DNA of 6,378 nt from Schlesneria sp. Its GTDB lineage: Bacteria; Planctomycetota; Planctomycetia; Planctomycetales; Planctomycetaceae. Position 1 is the stretch's first letter; each line of letters starts with the position of its first letter. The position numbers and the translations under genes were made by a program. Below the pieces are notes generated by a model. It worked only from the letters and a program-made list of their open reading frames with translations, was not told the DNA's origin and did no database searches. Positions 5,424 to 6,378 of this stretch are shown here, in pieces. Location of the stretch: NCBI GenBank assembly GCA_025353525.1, contig JANXOO010000249.1, positions 1-6,378 of the forward strand. The letters run 5' to 3'.

Positions 5424-6378
5424 ATGCGACGGATAAGACGGGTCACCTTGAGTCTCGCGTTGTCAATGGCACCGTTGATAGGAGCGGGATGCGCCAGCCT
5501 CTCTCCGCAACCCGTGACCGCACGCGGCGGTACAAGAGCCGAACTCAAAATGAACGCGGCCCGACTTGAGGAAAGTCGCGGTCATTTGGCGGAGGCGAAA
5601 AGACTCTACGCCGAAGTGCACCAACTCTTCCCGCAAAACGGCGACTGTGCGTACCAGCTTGCCCGGATCTGTACGCTGCAGAATCAACATTCCGAAGCGG
5701 CCGGCTACTACGAGTTGGCCTACGGGACTTACGGAAACAACCCGGAATTCCTTGCTGACATGGGGTATTCGGCATACCTCCGCAAGGACTATGTTCAATC
5801 CGAAACCCTGCTCGAACAATCCGCTCGACTCAATCCTCAGGACCAGCGAACCTCCACAAATCTGGCGATTGCTCAGGCGTGGCTCAAAAAAGATGAATTG
5901 AGTTTTGCTACATTCCGCAGAGTCAGCAGCGAAGCGGACGCTCTGCGCAGTCTTGCCGCCATTCAGGTCGCTCGAGGTGACCGGGACTACGGGCATAAGA
6001 ACTACGAACTGGCACAAGACATCGATTTCAGGAAGCCGACGAATGCAACCGGCATCGGTGTTACCTCCGCAGGAATCGCAAAAACCGCCACTGGTGAAAC
6101 TCCCTCAGTAGCGCAGGAAATTGCGACTGCGCGACCACTTGCAACCGGAGCTGTCACGACTGCGGTCACCACACCGTTACCGCTGGCAGCAACTTCCGGT
6201 ATTCAACAAATGCCGGGACAAGTCTCTGTATCAGTTGCAAGAACCGAATTGCCTAACGTTCCTCTGCCCCCGTCGAACGGAGCAAAACCCGAATCGACCG
6301 TTGCCATTGACCTGTACGATCCGACGGTCGTATCAACATCGTCCGCTTTTACCACAGGATCTACGGCCAGCCAGTCGA
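5424..6378 (+). CDS. Exported TPR-repeat protein, probable lipoprotein (3' end outside the window)
   Basis: The frame is open from ATG 5424 to the end of the window (318 codons plus one base) with no stop. The N-terminus is a signal sequence: basic MRRIRR, hydrophobic residues 7-19, then IGAGC with C23 as the likely lipidated residue. The lipobox is not canonical (Gly at -3), so plain signal-peptidase cleavage is possible. Residues 39-168 form about four 34-residue TPR units (near 39-72, 73-106, 107-140, 141-168), each with the small/aromatic pattern and a closing F/N-P turn, e.g. LYAEVHQLFPQN. A further helix pair, ALRSLAAIQVARGD, follows. From about 205 the chain becomes rich in Thr, Ala, Pro and Ser and is probably disordered. 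TPR units mediate protein-protein contacts; a periplasmic or envelope scaffold role is inferred, similar in style to TadD-type TPR lipoproteins, but no tad/pilus gene is visible. It starts divergently from the dioxygenase gene. Confidence 0.85.
   Translation, partial: MRRIRRVTLSLALSMAPLIGAGCASLSPQPVTARGGTRAELKMNAARLEESRGHLAEAKRLYAEVHQLFPQNGDCAYQLARICTLQNQHSEAAGYYELAYGTYGNNPEFLADMGYSAYLRKDYVQSETLLEQSARLNPQDQRTSTNLAIAQAWLKKDELSFATFRRVSSEADALRSLAAIQVARGDRDYGHKNYELAQDIDFRKPTNATGIGVTSAGIAKTATGETPSVAQEIATARPLATGAVTTAVTTPLPLAATSGIQQMPGQVSVSVARTELPNVPLPPSNGAKPESTVAIDLYDPTVVSTSSAFTTGSTASQS

Noticed and set aside
5180..6017. - strand frames (122 and 184 codons) opposite the TPR gene and intergenic region
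   Set aside because: They are antisense to a clear signal-peptide/TPR frame with its own ribosome-binding site, and their products show no family features.

Overview
The window (roughly 55-60% GC by eye) looks like chromosomal DNA of a member of the Planctomycetota. This is inferred from codon style, the fused iron-sulfur/DmsC-type protein, the phytanoyl-CoA dioxygenase-family gene and a TPR lipoprotein with a Thr/Ala/Pro-rich tail. No rRNA, taxonomic marker, tRNA, insertion sequence or CRISPR array is visible, so the assignment is a judgement, not a measurement.

Layout: (1) positions 1-132 hold the 3' end of an open frame of unknown function. (2) Positions 133-399 are mostly non-coding leader, with a possible 35-codon upstream ORF (291-398) that stops one base before the next start. 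(3) Positions 400-4406 are a tight two-gene operon on the + strand. The first gene encodes a single polypeptide with four ferredoxin-type Cys motifs fused to an eight-helix DmsC/NrfD-like membrane anchor. The second, overlapping by ATGA, encodes a molybdopterin oxidoreductase closest by motif to assimilatory nitrate reductases (NasA/NarB/NapA branch). (4) Positions 4428-5198 on the - strand encode a PhyH-family Fe(II)/2-oxoglutarate dioxygenase, convergent with the operon across only 21 bp. (5) Positions 5199-5423 are a divergent intergenic region with a striking 32-bp imperfect palindrome. (6) Position 5424 to the end is the N-terminal part of an exported, probably lipid-anchored TPR protein that runs off the window.

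How the genes work together: the operon would form a membrane-bound molybdoenzyme. The anchor exchanges electrons with the quinone pool, the four [4Fe-4S] clusters conduct them, and the catalytic subunit uses them at a Mo-bis-MGD centre, most likely to reduce nitrate to nitrite. Neither protein has a Tat signal, so the catalytic head should face the cytoplasm. That is unlike the exported DMSO reductase that supplied the anchor architecture, and unlike classical assimilatory nitrate reductases, which take electrons from ferredoxin, flavodoxin or NAD(P)H. The dioxygenase and the TPR protein have no obvious functional tie to the operon. The most notable points are this quinol-linked, cytoplasm-facing nitrate reductase-like architecture and the palindrome between the two divergent genes.
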